A stretch of 64,000 nt of DNA from Chelonobacter sp050613185 (GCF_050613185.1 NZ_CP192511.1:2604001-2668000); one strand, 5' to 3'. Positions 44,235 to 54,071 are shown, counted from the first letter of the stretch. The notes: generated by a model from the sequence alone, not told the origin. Numbers and translations: made by a program.

Positions 44235-45278
44235 TTACATAGAAACAGATTTAGCACCTTGTACCGCAACTTCTACGCGACGATCCGGAGCCAAACAAGC
44301 GATCAACGCTTTACGGCCGCTGACTGCGTCACAGTTAGAACCGGTCACAGGATTTGCTTTACCGTAACCGACGGCGGTTACGTTCGCTTGATCAACGCCT
44401 TTAGAAACCAAGTAGTTCGCTACAGTTTCAGCACGTTTTTCAGACAATTTTTGGTTGTAAGCGTCAGAACCGATACGGTCTGTGTAACCCGCTACATTGT
44501 AGTTAGGGTTCGCTAAACCTGATTGCGCAACATCCGCAGTCATACCATCTAATGCTTGCTCTGCACCGGATTTCAGGTTTGATTTGTTGAAATCAAATAA
44601 TACATCCGAGCTGAATGCGAATTTTTTAGTGATGATTTCAGGAGCAGCGGCAACGCCTTGACCGAAACGGTAGCTTAAACCCGCAGTGACAGAACCGATA
44701 TCCGGACGGTAGTCTGCACGTGAACCATCATCATTTTTCAATTTACCTACGTTGTTTAACCATTGATATTCAACACGCAACGCTAAAGAAGGCAGGATTG
44801 CATATTCCAGACCACCGGCAAATACCGCGGAAGTTTTTAAGCTATGCTCACGACCTAAATCAGCAGCAGCTCCGTAAGTTTTATAATCAGAACGCACTAA
44901 TGCCGCACCAACACGGGCATAGACATCTAAATCAGCCAATACCGGATAGCTTGCTTTTAAGCTTAAATGAGCACCGTGATTGGTATGTTTCAGAGCAAGC
45001 TCGTTATTTTCTTTAAATTTAGCACGACCAAAATCATCGTAGCCTAATTCGACCGCGAAGTTGTCAGTGATTTGATAACCACCAAACACACCGTAAGTAA
45101 CAGAGTTGCGATTGAAACCGCGATTAGCAGCTTCTTTATTCCATTGGCTCAAACCGTCATGGAAAGAAGCCCAACCCGCTTTAGCGCCGGCATAGAACGT
45201 GTTCGCTTGTGGTGCTGCTTGTGCTACAGATGCTAATGCCAAACCAGAGATGACTAATGCAATTGCAGTTTTTTTCAT
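44235..45278 (-). CDS. ompA: OmpA-family outer membrane protein (P5-like), copy 1
   Basis: A 347-residue outer membrane protein. It has a signal peptide of 21 residues (MKKTAIALVISGLALASVAQA), an eight-stranded beta-barrel (about residues 22-205; GAKAGWASFHDG, GGYQITDNFAVELGYDDFGR) and a short linker. A periplasmic OmpA domain with NYNVAGYTDRIGSDAYNQKLSEKRAETV follows. It anchors the outer membrane to peptidoglycan and in this family is an adhesin-like surface protein. The C-terminal half is almost identical to the second copy; the surface loops differ. A separate promoter region lies in the 364-base gap, so the two are not simply one transcript. Confidence 0.95.
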   Translation of the reverse strand: MKKTAIALVISGLALASVAQAAPQANTFYAGAKAGWASFHDGLSQWNKEAANRGFNRNSVTYGVFGGYQITDNFAVELGYDDFGRAKFKENNELALKHTNHGAHLSLKASYPVLADLDVYARVGAALVRSDYKTYGAAADLGREHSLKTSAVFAGGLEYAILPSLALRVEYQWLNNVGKLKNDDGSRADYRPDIGSVTAGLSYRFGQGVAAAPEIITKKFAFSSDVLFDFNKSNLKSGAEQALDGMTADVAQSGLANPNYNVAGYTDRIGSDAYNQKLSEKRAETVANYLVSKGVDQANVTAVGYGKANPVTGSNCDAVSGRKALIACLAPDRRVEVAVQGAKSVSM

Positions 45279-45642
45279 TTTGATGATCCTCTATTTTCAT
45301 CTTATTAATATAGATAGCCTAGCATAAAATGGAAGGCTGCCATCACTTCAATTCGAGTGTACTTCATGGTCCAATCTATATTGAGATTTTTTGATTTGTA
45401 CCGACATTGGTCAAATCATCCTATACTCATTATGATAAATAATTGACCGATTAGGTCATTTGAGTATTGTTAAATTATCCTAGCGCTTACACAAAAAATC
45501 AAGTATTGATGTCAAAATATGCTTATTTTTTGTGCGCACACTATACTTGTTTACATATTTTCAATTACAAACGGATGATTTTTATACAAAAAAGCCCGGC
45601 ATAGCCGAGCTTGATATGGATAATGTAATCAATTTAAATGAA
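45279..45642. other. ompA intergenic region
   Basis: No gene. From the left: the ompA copy 1 leader, its AT-rich promoter, and an inverted repeat ATACTCA (45423-45429) with TGAGTAT (45461-45467) that encloses TGACCGATTAGGTCA. An AT-rich spacer follows, then the terminator of copy 2 near 45587-45612 (AAGCCCGGC/GCCGAGCTT with one mismatch, T run on the minus strand). Confidence 0.7.
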
Positions 45643-46689
45643 TTACATTTCGACAGATTTAGCACCTTGTACCGCAACTTCTACGCGACGATCCGGAGCC
45701 AAACAAGCGATCAACGCTTTACGGCCGCTGACTGCATCACAATTAGAACCGGTCACAGGATTTGCTTTACCGTAACCGACAGCGGTTACGTTCGCTTGAT
45801 CAACGCCTTTAGAAACCAAGTAGTTCGCTACAGTTTCAGCACGTTTTTCAGACAATTTTTGGTTGTAAGCGTCAGAACCGATACGGTCTGTATAACCCGC
45901 TACATTGTAGTTAGGGCTTGCTAAACCTGATTGCGCAACATCCGCAGTCATATCATCTAATGCTTGCTCTGCACCGGATTTCAGGTTTGATTTGTTGAAA
46001 TCAAATAACACATCTGAGCTGAATGCGAATTTTTTGATGATGATTTCAGGCGCTGCGGCAACGCCTTGACCGAAACGGTAGCTTAAACCCGCAGTGACAG
46101 AACCGATATCCGGACGGTAGTCATTGCTTAAAGAGTTAGATTTTTTACCCACATTGTTCAGCCATTGGTATTCTACGCGCAATGCCAAAGATGGGATAAT
46201 CGCGTACTCTAAACCACCGGCGAATACTGCTGAAGTACGTAAATCATGACCACGACGACCTGGGAAAGTGATAGTATCACCGTAAGTTTTGTAGTCAGAA
46301 CGCACTAATGCTGTACCTACACGTGCATACACATCCAAGTCAGCCAATACCGGGTAGCTCGCTTTTAATGTTAAGTGTGTACCATGTGCAGTGTGCTTAG
46401 CAGTCGTGTCACCTTTGTATTTCAATTTAGCACGACCAAAATCGTCATAACCCAGTTCAACCGCCAGGTAATCATTGATTTGGTAACCACCGAACACACC
46501 GTAAGTAACGAAGTTACGTTGATATCCAGTATTGCGGCCATCCAATTTTTCGAATTGAGTCAAACCATCATGGAAAGAAGCCCAACCCGCTTTAGCACCG
46601 GTATAAAACGTGTTCGCTTGCGGTGCCGCTTGCGCTACGGAAGCGACTGCGAAACCCGCGATAGCTAATGCAATTGCAGTTTTTTTCAT
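45643..46689 (-). CDS. ompA: OmpA-family outer membrane protein (P5-like), copy 2
   Basis: A 348-residue paralogue of the preceding gene with signal peptide MKKTAIALAIAGFAVASVAQA, the same barrel and the same OmpA peptidoglycan-binding domain. The last about 130 residues differ from copy 1 at only a few positions. Barrel loops are clearly diverged, for example LDGRNTGYQRN and KLKYKGDTTAKHTAHG here versus WNKEAANRGFNRN and KFKENNELALKHTNHG there. The pattern suggests duplication with ongoing exchange of the 3' half and selection on exposed loops. Confidence 0.95.
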   Translation of the reverse strand: MKKTAIALAIAGFAVASVAQAAPQANTFYTGAKAGWASFHDGLTQFEKLDGRNTGYQRNFVTYGVFGGYQINDYLAVELGYDDFGRAKLKYKGDTTAKHTAHGTHLTLKASYPVLADLDVYARVGTALVRSDYKTYGDTITFPGRRGHDLRTSAVFAGGLEYAIIPSLALRVEYQWLNNVGKKSNSLSNDYRPDIGSVTAGLSYRFGQGVAAAPEIIIKKFAFSSDVLFDFNKSNLKSGAEQALDDMTADVAQSGLASPNYNVAGYTDRIGSDAYNQKLSEKRAETVANYLVSKGVDQANVTAVGYGKANPVTGSNCDAVSGRKALIACLAPDRRVEVAVQGAKSVEM

Positions 46690-47058
46690 TTTAAATTCCT
46701 CTTCATTTAGTTGAGTTTTGACCGATTGATATATTAGTTAAAGTAATCGGCAAATCCGAACAGTCAAATCATATCTTGACTGTTGCCATACTCAAATAGT
46801 CTCTGAGTATGTGTCTATTATTATAGCCAATTGCGTTAAAATCAACCAAATTAGCATAATAAAAGCCATTTTAGTTCAATTTTTAATCAAACCCATCGAA
46901 AAACAAACAATTATTGCGTTAAAATCATGGCATATACGGCAAAATGATTAATAAATTTTTCTGTTTTTTGCGCTATTTTTGCCCTTTTCTAAAACGTAAC
47001 TATGCTAGACTATAATATAATTTACAGCCACTAAAAAAATTCCGGATTATTTTTTATC
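46690..47058. promoter_or_regulatory. divergent ompA2-ydiJ promoter region
   Basis: No gene in 369 bases. On the ompA side: TTGACCGATT near 46718, CAGTCAA/TTGACTG inverted repeat at 46761-46782 and ATACTCA/TGAGTAT at 46788-46810. A 15-base word ATTGCGTTAAAATCA occurs twice, at 46830-46844 and 46913-46927. On the ydiJ side: a TATAAT box at 47011-47016, 43 bases before the ATG. Confidence 0.6.
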
Positions 47059-50000
47059 ATGTTACCCCGTTTAGACTCACTCCCTCAATTAAACCCGACC
47101 GCACTTGACTATTTAAATGCGCTCAAACAACAACATTTTGAAGGCGATATTGAATCCTCTTATGCCGCACGCCTGAGTTTGGCAACGGATAACAGTGTCT
47201 ATCAGCAATTGCCGCAGGCAATTCTGTTTCCGAAAAACATCGCGGATGTGGTGCGTTTAACCAAATTGGCGCAACGTGAAGCCTTTCTCTCGCTTACCTT
47301 CACCCCACGCGGCGGCGGCACTGGCACCAACGGGCAGGCATTAAACAACAATATCATTGTCGATCTATCACGCCATATGAATCAAATTTTGGAAATCAAT
47401 GCGGAAGAACGCTGGGTGCGGGTGCAAGCCGGGGTGGTCAAAGATCAACTGAATGATTCTCTCAAACCGTTCGGGCTGTTTTTCTCGCCGGAGCTTTCCA
47501 CCAGCAACCGCGCCACTCTCGGCGGCATGATTAGCACCGACGCGTCCGGGCAAGGTTCGCTGCAATACGGCAAAACCTCCGATCATGTGCTCGGCTTAAA
47601 ATCCGTGCTGATTAACGGTGAAATTCTGCAAACCGACAGCCTCGACAGCGCCGATCTGGAACAAGGCAAAGTGCGGTTATCACCAACCGCATTGCATTTA
47701 CATCAACAGGTTTACCAGCGCTGCAAACAAAACCGCAGCACGATTTTATCCGAATTGCCGCAGCTCAACCGTTTTCTGACCGGCTACGATCTGAAAAATG
47801 TATTTAATGCCGATTTAAGCCGTTTTAATTTAACGCGTATTCTCACCGGTTCGGAGGGCTCGCTTGCTTTTATTTGTGAGGCAACGCTGAATTTGTTGCC
47901 GATTCCCAAATACCGCACTTTGATTAATATTAAGTATAATTCGTTCGATGCGGCACTACGCAATGCGCCGCTGATGTTGCAAGCCAATGCGTTGTCGGTG
48001 GAAACCGTCGATTCGAAAGTGTTAAATCTCGCCAAGCAAGACATCGTTTGGCATTCGGTCAGCGATTTGCTGACGGAAGACCAAGCCAATCCGATTTTAG
48101 GTTTAAATCTGGTCGAGTTTGCCGGTCAGCAACAGCGGGCATTAGAACAGCGTGTGACCGCACTTTGCAAGCTGTTGGACGAACGTATCGCCAAACAACA
48201 AGACGGTATTATCGGCTATCAAATTTGTCATGATCTGCCGTCCATTTTGAAAATTTATGCGATGCGCAAAAAATCGGTCGGTTTGCTCGGCAACGCCAAA
48301 GGTGCGGCAAAACCGATTCCGTTTGTGGAAGACACCTGCGTGCCCCCTGAACATTTGGCGGATTATATTGCTGAATTCCGCACGTTGCTTGATCAACACG
48401 GTTTAGACTACGGTATGTTCGGACACGTTGATGCCGGTGTGTTGCACGTTCGTCCGGCATTGGATCTGTGCGATATAGAGCAAGTCAAGCTGTTCAAAAC
48501 CATTTCCGATCAAGTGGTGGAACTGACCGCCAAATACGGCGGTTTAATTTGGGGCGAACACGGCAAAGGCATGCGCTCCGCTTACGGCGAACGTTTTTTC
48601 GGCGCCACCCTGTGGCAGGAACTGCGCTATATCAAGCAACTGTTTGATCCGCAAAACCGCCTCAATCCGGGCAAAATTTGTACGCCGTTGGAAACCGAGG
48701 CGGCACTGTATCCGATCACCTCGCCAATGCGTGCCGATTTTGACCGCCAAATTCCGGTGACATTGCGCGAAGACTACGCCGGTGCGATGAATTGTAACGG
48801 CAACGGCTTATGTTTTAATTTTGATGTACACAGCACCATGTGCCCTTCGATGAAAGTCAGCGCAGACCGCACTTTTTCCCCGAAAGGGCGCGCGGCATTG
48901 GTGCGGGAATGGCTGCGTTTGCTGAGCGAACAACACGTAACACCGGAACAGCTCGATTTCCGCCAAAATCAAGCAATCAAGCTGAGCGATTTAGTGGCAA
49001 AAGTGCGTAACAGTTGGCGCAAACAGCGCGGCGAATACGATTTTTCCCATGAAGTCAAAACTGCAATGGACACCTGTTTAGCTTGCAAAGCCTGTGCCAG
49101 CCAATGCCCGATTAAAATTGACGTACCGAGCTTTCGCGCACAATTCAACCATTTCTATCACAGCCGTTATTTGCGCCCATTGAAAGATTATGTGGTTTCC
49201 AATGTGGAATATGTCGCGCCGTTAATGGCAAAAGTCCCACGTTTTTTTAACTTTTTCAGCCAAGCGAAAATCAGCGGCTATCTGGCGGAAAAAACCCTCG
49301 GCATGGTCGATTTGCCGAGTTTGAGCAATCCGACCTTGCAACAACAATTAATCGAAATCGGCTATCAAGGCGGTTCGTTGGAACAGCTGGAAACCTTGTC
49401 GGCGGAAGCGAAAAGCAAGATGTTGTTGATTGTGCAAGATCCGTTCACCTCCTATTATGACGCCAAAGTGGTCGCCGATTTCGTTGTTTTAAGCCAAAAG
49501 TTGGGCTTCAAACCGCTTGTGTTACCGTTCAAACCGAACGGCAAAGCGCAACATATCAAAGGTTTTTTAACCCGTTTCGCTAAAACCGCGCGCCATCAAG
49601 CGGCATTTTTAAGCCGCTTGGCAAAATTGGAGATTCCGCTGGTCGGGGTTGATCCGGCAATTGTGCTGTCCTATCGCGAAGAGTATCCGCAAGTGCTGGG
49701 GCAAAAACTGGATTTTCAGGTGCTGACGGCGCACGAGTGGCTGTTGCAGCAAGTCGCTACGCCGGAATGGCAAAGTGCGGTTGCGCCAAACGAAAACCGC
49801 ACTTGGTATCTGTTCCCACACTGCACCGAAGCCACCGCGCTGCCGAACAGCCCGAAACAGTGGCAAACCATTTTCGCCCGTTTCGGACAAGAACTGGTGA
49901 GCGAAACGGTCGGTTGTTGCGGCATGGCGGGCACATTCGGGCATGAAAGCCGGCACGTTGAGATGTCGAAAGCGATTTATCATCTGTCATGGCAACAGAA

Positions 50001-50124
50001 ATTGAAGAAATACGATCCGCAATTCTGCTTGGCAACCGGCTATTCCTGCCGCAGCCAAGTGAAACGCATGGAACAGTGGCAACCGAAACACCCGGTGCAA
50101 GCGCTGCTTTCATTATTTAAGTAA
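47059..50124 (+). CDS. ydiJ: FAD/iron-sulfur oxidoreductase YdiJ (D-2-hydroxyacid dehydrogenase)
   Basis: A 1021-residue fusion enzyme. Residues about 50-280 bind FAD (PRGGGTGTNGQAL, ELSTSNRATLGGMISTDASGQGS). The next part is the GlcD-type cap domain (YGMFGHVDAGVLHVRPALD), then a ferredoxin-like domain with CLACKACASQCPIKID. The last part is a CCG-type domain with VGCCGMAGTFGHE and ATGYSCRSQVKR. It matches E. coli YdiJ end to end; YdiJ has been described as a D-2-hydroxyglutarate dehydrogenase. It feeds electrons to an unknown acceptor, probably at the membrane. menI follows 11 bases later, as in E. coli. Confidence 0.94.
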   Translation: MLPRLDSLPQLNPTALDYLNALKQQHFEGDIESSYAARLSLATDNSVYQQLPQAILFPKNIADVVRLTKLAQREAFLSLTFTPRGGGTGTNGQALNNNIIVDLSRHMNQILEINAEERWVRVQAGVVKDQLNDSLKPFGLFFSPELSTSNRATLGGMISTDASGQGSLQYGKTSDHVLGLKSVLINGEILQTDSLDSADLEQGKVRLSPTALHLHQQVYQRCKQNRSTILSELPQLNRFLTGYDLKNVFNADLSRFNLTRILTGSEGSLAFICEATLNLLPIPKYRTLINIKYNSFDAALRNAPLMLQANALSVETVDSKVLNLAKQDIVWHSVSDLLTEDQANPILGLNLVEFAGQQQRALEQRVTALCKLLDERIAKQQDGIIGYQICHDLPSILKIYAMRKKSVGLLGNAKGAAKPIPFVEDTCVPPEHLADYIAEFRTLLDQHGLDYGMFGHVDAGVLHVRPALDLCDIEQVKLFKTISDQVVELTAKYGGLIWGEHGKGMRSAYGERFFGATLWQELRYIKQLFDPQNRLNPGKICTPLETEAALYPITSPMRADFDRQIPVTLREDYAGAMNCNGNGLCFNFDVHSTMCPSMKVSADRTFSPKGRAALVREWLRLLSEQHVTPEQLDFRQNQAIKLSDLVAKVRNSWRKQRGEYDFSHEVKTAMDTCLACKACASQCPIKIDVPSFRAQFNHFYHSRYLRPLKDYVVSNVEYVAPLMAKVPRFFNFFSQAKISGYLAEKTLGMVDLPSLSNPTLQQQLIEIGYQGGSLEQLETLSAEAKSKMLLIVQDPFTSYYDAKVVADFVVLSQKLGFKPLVLPFKPNGKAQHIKGFLTRFAKTARHQAAFLSRLAKLEIPLVGVDPAIVLSYREEYPQVLGQKLDFQVLTAHEWLLQQVATPEWQSAVAPNENRTWYLFPHCTEATALPNSPKQWQTIFARFGQELVSETVGCCGMAGTFGHESRHVEMSKAIYHLSWQQKLKKYDPQFCLATGYSCRSQVKRMEQWQPKHPVQALLSLFK

Positions 50125-50135
50125 TAGGAAATAAC

Positions 50136-50564
50136 ATGATTTGGAACAAGCCGCTGACATTGCAACAACTTAACCAATTTTGCGACAATAGTGCCATCAG
50201 CCATTTGGGGATTCAATTTAGTGCCAAAGGCGATGATTGGCTGGAAGCACAACTGACGGTCGATGAGCGCAGCTGTCAGCCGATGGGCTATCTACACGGC
50301 GGCATTTCCGCCACCCTTGCCGAAACCGTCGGCTCACTTGCCGGATTTTGTTGTGTCAGCGATGAACATTTTGTGGTCGGCACCGAAATCAACGCCAGCC
50401 ATTTGCGTCCGGTTAAAAAAGGCACAACCGTCACCGCGCGCGCCACCCCGGCCCGTTTAGGCAAAAGCACGCAAGTGTGGTTGATTAATCTGTATGACGA
50501 ACAATTACAGCTCTGTTGCACGGCGCGCTTGACCTTAGCCGTGGTGAATAAACAAGGAAAATAA
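50136..50564 (+). CDS. menI: 1,4-dihydroxy-2-naphthoyl-CoA hydrolase (hotdog thioesterase)
   Basis: Releases DHNA from CoA in menaquinone synthesis; the E. coli homologue YdiI has this role. The 142-residue hotdog-fold protein has GYLHGGISATLAETVGSLAG with the catalytic Glu, and GTEINASHLRPVKKGT. It lies between ydiJ and hemH; its stop shares one base with the hemH start (TAATG), so the two are translationally coupled. Confidence 0.88.
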   Translation: MIWNKPLTLQQLNQFCDNSAISHLGIQFSAKGDDWLEAQLTVDERSCQPMGYLHGGISATLAETVGSLAGFCCVSDEHFVVGTEINASHLRPVKKGTTVTARATPARLGKSTQVWLINLYDEQLQLCCTARLTLAVVNKQGK

Positions 50565-51538
50565 TGAAGCAAAAAATAACGAATAAGAAAATCGGTGTTC
50601 TGCTAGTCAATCTCGGCACACCTAGCGCCCCCACCACCGGTGCGGTCAAGCGCTACCTGAAACAATTTCTGTCTGACCCGCGCGTGATCGATCTGCCGCG
50701 TTTACAGTGGTCGTTTATCTTGAATTGCTTGATTTTGCCGAAACGCTCACCGCGTGTCGCTAAGTTATACCAAAGTATTTGGACGGAACAAGGCTCGCCG
50801 CTGTTGGCAATCGGGCAACGCCAAGTGGCGAAACTGCAACAGCATTTTGCCGCACAAAATACCGAGATCGCAATTGAGCCGGCGATGACCTACGGCGAGC
50901 CGTCAATGCAAAGTGCGGTTGACAAACTGATTGCCCGGCAAGTGGCAAAAATTATCGTGTTGCCGCTTTATCCGCAATACAGTTCCACCACCACCGCCAG
51001 CGTGTTTGATGCCTTTGCCCACGCGCTGAAAGCACACCGCTTTATACCGCAAATCGAATTTATCCAGCATTATCACGATCACCCGAAATACATCAGCGCC
51101 CTTGCCGACAGTATTCGCCCGACCTTGCAAGCCGATGAAGTGCTGCTGTTTTCCTTTCACGGCATTCCGCAACGCTATCAAGACGAAGGCGATTATTACG
51201 CCGAGCATTGCCGCCAAACCGCACTTTTGGTGGCGCAAGCATTAGGTTTAAACGAAAACCAATGGCAACTGAGCTTTCAATCGCGTTTCGGCAAAGAGCC
51301 GTGGCTACAGCCTTACACCGATGAAACCGTGCAGCAACTGGCACAAGCACAAAAAAATGTTGCCGTGGTCTGCCCCGGTTTTGCGGTGGATTGCTTAGAA
51401 ACCCTCGAAGAAATCGCCGAGGAAAACCGCGAGCTTTTTTTAGAAAACGGCGGCAAATCCTACCGTTATATTCCGGCATTGAATGATTCTGACCAACATA
51501 TTGAATTGTTGGCGGAATTGATTAATGCCAAAAAATAA
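50564..51538 (+). CDS. hemH: ferrochelatase
   Basis: Inserts ferrous iron into protoporphyrin IX, the last step of heme synthesis. The 324-residue protein has VLLVNLGTPSAPTTGAVKRYLKQFLSDPRVID, YPQYSSTTTASVFDA, the catalytic His in LLFSFHGIPQRYQDEGDYY and the conserved FQSRFGKEPWLQPYTDE, VVCPGFAVDCLETLEEI. Members of this family that need external hemin usually keep this step. It is the third gene of the ydiJ-menI-hemH run. Confidence 0.97.
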   Translation: MKQKITNKKIGVLLVNLGTPSAPTTGAVKRYLKQFLSDPRVIDLPRLQWSFILNCLILPKRSPRVAKLYQSIWTEQGSPLLAIGQRQVAKLQQHFAAQNTEIAIEPAMTYGEPSMQSAVDKLIARQVAKIIVLPLYPQYSSTTTASVFDAFAHALKAHRFIPQIEFIQHYHDHPKYISALADSIRPTLQADEVLLFSFHGIPQRYQDEGDYYAEHCRQTALLVAQALGLNENQWQLSFQSRFGKEPWLQPYTDETVQQLAQAQKNVAVVCPGFAVDCLETLEEIAEENRELFLENGGKSYRYIPALNDSDQHIELLAELINAKK

Positions 51539-51583
51539 GGTGGGGTTTCCCCCACCGATTGAATGTCTTTGAGCGGTGAATCC

Positions 51584-53011
51584 TTAGCCCAGTTGCCGAA
51601 TTTTTTCCACTACACTGCTGGTTGAGTAGCCATTTTCAAAATTCAGCACCCGCACTTCGCCGCCGTTTGCCCAGACTTCTTGGCTACCGGCGATCTCTTC
51701 CGCTTTATAATCCCCGCCTTTCACCAGTAAATCCGGCAATATTTCGCCGATTAAACGCTGCGGCGTATCTTCGCGAAATTCCACCACCCAATCGACGGCA
51801 GACAAACCGGCAAGCACCGCCATTCTCGCCTCAAGCGGATTAATCGGACGGCTTTCGCCTTTTAAGCGTTTCACCGACTCATCGGAATTCACCGCGACAA
51901 TCAAGCGATCCCCCAGTTTACGTGCATTTTCCAAATAAGACACATGCCCCGGATGCAGGATATCAAAGCAACCGTTGGTCATCACGATTTTCTCGCCGCG
52001 CGCTTTGGCACTGGCAACCACCTCTTTCAAACGCGCTTCGTGCATAATCCCGAAGCCGATTTCATCACGGTGATGAATCGCATTTTCCAGCTCGACGGGG
52101 CTGACTGTGGACGTGCCTAATTTCCCGACCACAATACCTGCCGCAACATTGGCAAGATAACACGCCTCTTCCATACTGCGCCCGTCGGCAATCGCGGTCG
52201 CCAACACGCTGATTACCGTGTCGCCGGCACCGGTCACATCAAATACTTCCTTGGCTTCGGTGGGTAAATGATAAGGTTCGGCATTCGGACGTAATAAAGT
52301 CATGCCTTTTTCCGAACGGGTCACCAATAACGCCGCCAAGTCGTAATCGGCAATCAACTTCAACCCTTTTTCCACAATACTCTGATCGTCGGCGCAATGC
52401 CCCGCCACCGCTTCAAATTCCGATAAATTCGGCGTCAGCAAGGTTGCGCCGCGGTAACGCTCGAAATCCGTGCCTTTCGGATCAATCAACACCGGCACCT
52501 TTGCCGCGCGCGCAATTTGGATCATTTGTTGTACATCATTTAATGTGCCCTTGCCGTAGTCCGATAGAACCAATGCGCCGTAATCAGCAACCGTACTTTG
52601 CAATTTCCGCACTAAAACCGCACTTTGCACATCATGAAAGTTTTCCTCAAAATCGAGACGTAACAGCTGCTGATGACGGGATAAAATCCGCAATTTAGTA
52701 ATGGTCGGATGGGTGTCCAACGCGGCGAAATCGCAATCAATCCCTTGTCGACGCAACATTTTTTCCAATGCCGCACCGGCTTCATCTTGTCCGATAAAGC
52801 CCAATAAGTTCACCGGCACATTTAAACCGGCGATATTCATCGCCACGTTCGCCGCACCGCCGGCACGTTCTTCATTATTTTGTACCCGCACCACCGGCAC
52901 CGGCGCTTCCGGCGAAATGCGATTGGTTGCGCCAAACCAGTAGCGATCCAGCATTACATCGCCCAGTACCAACACATTAGCCCGTTTGAATTGCGTTGAA
53001 TATTGTGTCAT
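51584..53011 (-). CDS. hldE: bifunctional heptose 7-phosphate kinase / heptose 1-phosphate adenylyltransferase
   Basis: Makes ADP-heptose for the inner core of lipopolysaccharide. The 475-residue protein has an N-terminal ribokinase-type domain (residues 1 to about 315; GGAANVAMNIAGL and DVTGAGDTVISVLA with the catalytic Asp). A C-terminal nucleotidyltransferase domain (about 340-475) carries TNGCFDILHPGHVSYLENA and NSDESVKRLKGESRPI. It is divergent from lpxL across 121 bases, the order known for rfaE and htrB in Haemophilus. Confidence 0.96.
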   Translation of the reverse strand: MTQYSTQFKRANVLVLGDVMLDRYWFGATNRISPEAPVPVVRVQNNEERAGGAANVAMNIAGLNVPVNLLGFIGQDEAGAALEKMLRRQGIDCDFAALDTHPTITKLRILSRHQQLLRLDFEENFHDVQSAVLVRKLQSTVADYGALVLSDYGKGTLNDVQQMIQIARAAKVPVLIDPKGTDFERYRGATLLTPNLSEFEAVAGHCADDQSIVEKGLKLIADYDLAALLVTRSEKGMTLLRPNAEPYHLPTEAKEVFDVTGAGDTVISVLATAIADGRSMEEACYLANVAAGIVVGKLGTSTVSPVELENAIHHRDEIGFGIMHEARLKEVVASAKARGEKIVMTNGCFDILHPGHVSYLENARKLGDRLIVAVNSDESVKRLKGESRPINPLEARMAVLAGLSAVDWVVEFREDTPQRLIGEILPDLLVKGGDYKAEEIAGSQEVWANGGEVRVLNFENGYSTSSVVEKIRQLG

Positions 53012-53132
53012 AACCTACTCCTGAGAAAATTTTCCTGATTCTATCATAAAAATGTTTATTTATTTGTTTTTCCGTTAAACTATAGCGGCGATAACTCGCA
53101 TGGCAATGAGATTAAAACGCAGGAAAGGTTGA

Positions 53133-54068
53133 ATGGCACAAGAGCAGCTCCCACAGTTTAAACGCGAATTTTTACACCCTAAATATTGGTTCTTTTGGAT
53201 CGGTTTGGGCCTTTTTCGTCTGATCTTATTACTGCCTTATCCGCTATTATTGCAGATCGGCACCTCGCTCGGCTGGTTATTTTCTAAATTAGGCGTTGGA
53301 AAAAAGCGCGCGGCAATTGCCCGCCGCAATCTGGAACTCTGCTTTCCGCAAAAAACCGTACAAGAGCGCGAAGCGATTTTAGAACAAAACTTACGTTCGG
53401 TCGGCATGGGGATTATCGAAACCGGCATGGCATGGTTTTGGCCGGACAAGCGAATAAAAAAGTGGTGTTCAATCAGCGGCATTGAGCATTTAACCCGGGA
53501 TAACAAGCATGGCGTTATTTTAGTCGGTATCCACTTTCTGACTTTAGAACTGGGCGCGCGGGTGATTGGCTTATCTCACCCCGGTGTCGGGGTTTATCGC
53601 CCTAACGATAATCCGGCTTTTGACTGGCTGCAATACCACGGGCGGCTGCGCTCAAATAAAGCCCTTCTGGATCGTAAGGATCTGCGCGGCATGATTCGTG
53701 CATTAAAACAAGGCGATACGATTTGGTATGCGCCGGATCATGATTACGGACGCAAAAATGCGGTATTCGTTCCCTTTTTTGCGGTAGCGGACGCCGCCAC
53801 GACCACCGGTTCCTACTACTTACTGAAATCTTCGCCGCAAGCCAAAATCGTCCCTTTTGCCCCGCTGAGAAAACGTGACGGTTCGGGCTATCATGTCTCG
53901 ATTTCCGAACCTTTTGTTTTCCCTGCCGTTCCGGATAAAACCGAAATTGCGGTTTTAATGAATAAATTGGTGGAAAAAGAGATTTTGAAAGGGGTTGAGC
54001 AATATATGTGGTTACACCGCCGTTTTAAAACCCGCCCGAATGAAGATGATCCGTCATTGTATTCATAA
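53133..54068 (+). CDS. lpxL: lipid A lauroyl-type acyltransferase (HtrB/LpxL)
   Basis: Adds a secondary acyl chain to Kdo2-lipid IVA at the inner membrane. The 311-residue protein has one N-terminal membrane helix (YWFFWIGLGLFRLILLLPYPLLL), the catalytic HX4E motif (HFLTLE), and YAPDHDYGRKNAVFVPFFAV. In Haemophilus the orthologue is called HtrB and loss attenuates virulence and heat growth. It is divergent from hldE and ends in a bidirectional terminator. Confidence 0.95.
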   Translation: MAQEQLPQFKREFLHPKYWFFWIGLGLFRLILLLPYPLLLQIGTSLGWLFSKLGVGKKRAAIARRNLELCFPQKTVQEREAILEQNLRSVGMGIIETGMAWFWPDKRIKKWCSISGIEHLTRDNKHGVILVGIHFLTLELGARVIGLSHPGVGVYRPNDNPAFDWLQYHGRLRSNKALLDRKDLRGMIRALKQGDTIWYAPDHDYGRKNAVFVPFFAVADAATTTGSYYLLKSSPQAKIVPFAPLRKRDGSGYHVSISEPFVFPAVPDKTEIAVLMNKLVEKEILKGVEQYMWLHRRFKTRPNEDDPSLYS

Positions 54069-54071
54069 CAA

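Noticed and set aside
51539..51556. GGTGGGG/CCCCACC hairpin between hemH and hldE as a terminator
   Set aside because: The stem is real, but no T run follows on either strand, so I did not list it as a terminator.
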